DNA of 64,000 nucleotides. It comes from Mangrovibacterium diazotrophicum. Lineage in GTDB: Bacteria > Bacteroidota > Bacteroidia > Bacteroidales > Prolixibacteraceae. Position 1 is the first letter of the stretch. Every line of letters starts with the position of its first letter. The position numbers were made by a program, and so were the translations under genes. The stretch lies in NCBI RefSeq assembly GCF_003610535.1, contig NZ_RAPN01000001.1, positions 3,521,320 to 3,585,319 on the forward strand, in the 5' to 3' direction. A model generated the notes under the pieces. It did no database searches, was not told the origin of the DNA, and worked only from the letters and a program-made list of their open reading frames with translations. Below, one piece after another: positions 62,031-64,000 of the stretch.

Positions 62031-62166
62031 CCTATTTTAAAAAAGGATTCTTTGATCAAACAGAGGTATTAAAGAACATGCCGGGAGGCGATTGGTAGTT
62101 GAATTTTAAGGAAAGGCGCTATCTTTTAGGATAATTTGTACCTTAGCAAGCACGACCAACAGCATA

Positions 62167-62232
62167 ATGCGCGGCCTGAAAATGGTTTTTGAGAAAGATG
62201 TGACTGCGGTTATCGATTGGAAATTGAAATAA
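62167..62232 (+). CDS. Possible 21-codon leader peptide upstream of mlaE
   Basis: ATG to TAA reading MRGLKMVFEKDVTAVIDWKLK, ending 15 bases before the mlaE start. It may be a translated leader, or the tail of a lost gene, or chance. Nothing beyond position and length supports it. Confidence 0.2.
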   Translation: MRGLKMVFEKDVTAVIDWKLK

Positions 62233-62247
62233 ATTGAATACTGTAAC

Positions 62248-62985
62248 ATGAAGTTCTTTTATCACGCCGGAAGATACTTTTCACTGCTTGCGAAGGTTTT
62301 TTCGAAGCCCGAAAGACATCGCATCTATCTGAAGCGCTTGTTTACAGAAATTGAAGCGTTAGGCCTCGACTCTGTCGGCATTGTTGTGGTTATCTCCGTT
62401 TTCATGGGGGGGATCATTACGCTTCAGCTGGCGTACAATATGGTGAGTCCGCTTTTGCCAACCTATCTTGTTGGCCTGGGCAACCGCGATACGCAGATAC
62501 TGGAGTTCTCCTCAACCATTATGGCGCTTATTATGGCCGGTAAAATCGGGTCGAATATTACTTCCGAGATCGGGAGTATGCGCGTTACCGAGCAGATTGA
62601 TTCGCTGGAGATCATGGGGGTCAACCCCGCTAGCTATCTGATTTTACCGAAGATCATCGCGGTGGTTTTCATTTTCCCGTTCCTTTACGTGTTAAGCGTA
62701 TTCTTTGGGCTAATCGGTGGTTTTATTGTGGGCCCGTTGGTGGGTGCGATCACTGCTGCTGAATACCTGAACGGTGTTCAATATGCGTTCGTTCCCTATT
62801 ACGTCACTTTTTCGATCATCAAATCACTGATATTTGGTTTTTTGGTTGCATCGGTACCGGCCTATTTTGGCTACTATGTTGAGGGTGGCGCATTCGAAGT
62901 TGGAGCAGCCAGCACCCGTGCTGTGGTGAGTACCAATATCCTGATTTTGGTGTGGGACTTAATATTAACTCAATTGTTGTTGTAA
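62248..62985 (+). CDS. mlaE: MlaE-family ABC transporter permease (phospholipid transport)
   Basis: A 245-residue inner-membrane permease with about five to six spans. The family core is clear: VVVISVFMGGIITLQ, KIGSNITSEIGSMRVTEQID and LEIMGVNPASYL. It belongs to the system that moves phospholipids between inner and outer membranes with an MCE-domain protein. The stop codon overlaps the start of the ATPase gene (TAATG), so the two are translationally coupled. The MCE protein is not in the window. Confidence 0.94.
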   Translation: MKFFYHAGRYFSLLAKVFSKPERHRIYLKRLFTEIEALGLDSVGIVVVISVFMGGIITLQLAYNMVSPLLPTYLVGLGNRDTQILEFSSTIMALIMAGKIGSNITSEIGSMRVTEQIDSLEIMGVNPASYLILPKIIAVVFIFPFLYVLSVFFGLIGGFIVGPLVGAITAAEYLNGVQYAFVPYYVTFSIIKSLIFGFLVASVPAYFGYYVEGGAFEVGAASTRAVVSTNILILVWDLILTQLLL

Positions 62986-63755
62986 TGATCCGTGTTGACA
63001 GTATCTATAAATCATTTGAAGGGAAGTCAGTTCTGCGAAATATTTCCACTGAATTTTTGAAAGGACAAACCAACCTGATTATCGGTCGAAGCGGGTCGGG
63101 AAAGACGGTTTTGCTGAAATCGATCGTTGGCTTGCACGAAATTGATAAAGGAAATATTTTCTACGATGATCGGAACTTTACGCGCATGAAGCACAAAGAG
63201 CGTAAAAAACTTCGCCAGGAAATGGGGATGGTTTTCCAGGGGGGAGCGCTTTTCGATTCATTGACGGTGGAAGAAAATGTTCGTTTCCCGCTCGACATGT
63301 TTACCACTCAGAGTTTCGCTGAAAAGAACAAGCGGGTCGCTTATTGCCTGGAGCGGGTAAACATTAAACCCGAGGCATTTCGTTTGTCGCCGGCCGAAAT
63401 TTCCGGTGGGATGCAGAAGCGGGTTGCCATTGCCCGGGCGATTTCGCTCAACCCCAAATACCTGTTTTGCGACGAACCGAACTCGGGTCTGGACCCCGAA
63501 ACTTCGATTGTGATTGACAGCCTGATTCACGATATCACTACTGATTTGAATATCACCACCATCATCAACACGCACGATATGAACTCGGTGATGGAGATCG
63601 GTGATAAAATTCTTTTCATCAGCGAGGGCGAAACCTGCTGGGAAGGAAACAAGACCGAGATTCTGCATGCCGAAAATCAAAAACTGCAGGAGTTTGTTTT
63701 TGCCAATCGCCAGTACCGCGAAATTCGTGATGCACGAATCGGAAACGGTGCTTAA
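62985..63755 (+). CDS. mlaF: MlaF-family ABC transporter ATPase
   Basis: A 256-residue nucleotide-binding subunit. Walker A is GRSGSGKT, the Q loop lies in MVFQGGALFDSLTVEENV (the GALFDS block is typical of MlaF), the signature is SGGMQKR, Walker B is YLFCDEP and the switch His is in NTHDM. It partners the permease encoded immediately upstream. The last four bases overlap the stop of the convergent porX gene. Confidence 0.95.
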   Translation: MIRVDSIYKSFEGKSVLRNISTEFLKGQTNLIIGRSGSGKTVLLKSIVGLHEIDKGNIFYDDRNFTRMKHKERKKLRQEMGMVFQGGALFDSLTVEENVRFPLDMFTTQSFAEKNKRVAYCLERVNIKPEAFRLSPAEISGGMQKRVAIARAISLNPKYLFCDEPNSGLDPETSIVIDSLIHDITTDLNITTIINTHDMNSVMEIGDKILFISEGETCWEGNKTEILHAENQKLQEFVFANRQYREIRDARIGNGA

Positions 63756-64000
63756 CCCTTCGGCGAAAGCGTAATAATCGGAACGATCATTTCTTCCATC
63801 GAAACACCGCCATGCTGGAAAGTGTCGCGGTAATACTGCACGTAATAATTGAAGTTATTCGGGTATGCCAGGAAGTCGTCGTTACAGGCGAAAATGAAAC
63901 GTGAGCTTACATTTCGTCCCGGCAGAAAAGCCTTTTCCGGTTGTGTAATTTCAAATACTTCTTTCGGATTGTAGTTGAGGTTTCGGCCCAGTTTGTAGCG
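63752..64000 (-). CDS. porX: PorX-family T9SS response regulator, C-terminal end only
   Basis: The last 82 codons of a minus-strand gene running off the right edge. The sequence RYKLGRNLNYNPKEVFEI and FQHGGVSMEEMIVPII is the C-terminus of the PglZ (alkaline-phosphatase-like) effector domain of PorX, the regulator with an N-terminal receiver domain that controls type IX secretion in Bacteroidota. Only the end of the effector domain can be seen, so the receiver domain is inferred. The stop overlaps the mlaF stop region. Confidence 0.85.
   Translation of the reverse strand, partial: RYKLGRNLNYNPKEVFEITQPEKAFLPGRNVSSRFIFACNDDFLAYPNNFNYYVQYYRDTFQHGGVSMEEMIVPIITLSPKG

Noticed and set aside
62952-62984. 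Earlier start for mlaF at 62952
   Set aside because: It would overlap mlaE by 34 bases and add a hydrophobic stretch that is simply mlaE read in another frame; ATG 62985 overlaps only at TAATG.
1-64000. tRNA and rRNA genes
   Set aside because: I looked through the intergenic gaps for cloverleaf-type patterns and conserved rRNA words and recognised none; a covariance search could not be run.

Overview
This window is chromosomal DNA from a Bacteroidota bacterium. The best fit is a T9SS-bearing, polysaccharide-degrading member of Bacteroidia such as the Marinilabiliales/Prolixibacteraceae; that family placement is inference. Evidence for the phylum: a SusD/SusE glycan-uptake system, a one-protein hybrid two-component regulator, PorX (T9SS regulator) at the right edge, signal peptides ending in AQ, lipoproteins with acidic residues after the lipid cysteine, and promoters with the -7 element TAnnTTTG instead of a sigma70 -10 box. 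A hydroxylamine reductase (Hcp) with a dedicated ferredoxin and Crp/Fnr regulator, plus a cysteine-type sulfatase, suggest an anaerobic or facultative life with nitrosative stress.

Layout. 1-11187: galactan utilisation locus: end of a SusD protein, SusE-like binding lipoprotein, GH53 endo-galactanase, GH2 beta-galactosidase, a hybrid two-component sensor/regulator, and a secreted hydrolase with two serine-esterase domains. 11337-19615 (minus): a tight run of GT117/DUF2723 glycosyltransferase, polysaccharide deacetylase, purD, DUF6427 membrane protein and a NodU-type carbamoyltransferase, plus a small secreted protein. 19977-22633: mazEF joined to an ArsE/ArsF/ArsG-like thiol-redox module, interrupted by a palindrome-rich spacer. 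22634-26660: AT-rich accessory stretch with small secreted orphans, a helical secreted protein, a fragment of a second hcp gene, and an XRE-type DNA-binding protein fused to a membrane anchor and an exported beta-sandwich-like domain. 26727-30273: hcp, its ferredoxin and a divergent HcpR-like regulator with a near-perfect palindromic operator. 30317-36789 (minus): ORF6N protein, then GH92 mannosidase, GH78 rhamnosidase and a plant-type BSP metallopeptidase in one operon. 36902-45305: pgeF, FadL-like porin, YhhQ queuosine-precursor transporter, TrkH, aldo/keto reductase, aspartate kinase, RND/ABC periplasmic adaptor. 45410-51212 (minus): GH43, HAD lipoprotein phosphatase, sulfatase, carboxypeptidase-regulatory-like protein. 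51609-64000: coiled-coil lipoprotein, dGTPase-like HD hydrolase, YgjP-like peptidase, unknown conserved protein, gltX, DPP7-type S46 peptidase, class C serine hydrolase, mannose-1-phosphate guanylyltransferase, MlaE/MlaF lipid transporter, and the C-terminus of PorX.

How it works together. The cell displays enzymes and binding lipoproteins at its surface to cut pectic galactan, rhamnose-, mannose- and arabinose-containing glycans and sulfated glycans, and it degrades peptides with DPP7. The most unusual parts are the mazEF/thiol-redox operon, the membrane-tethered XRE regulator lying between two copies of the hcp 3' end, and the regulatory geometry of the hcp locus. No rRNA, tRNA, CRISPR array or complete insertion sequence was recognised by eye.
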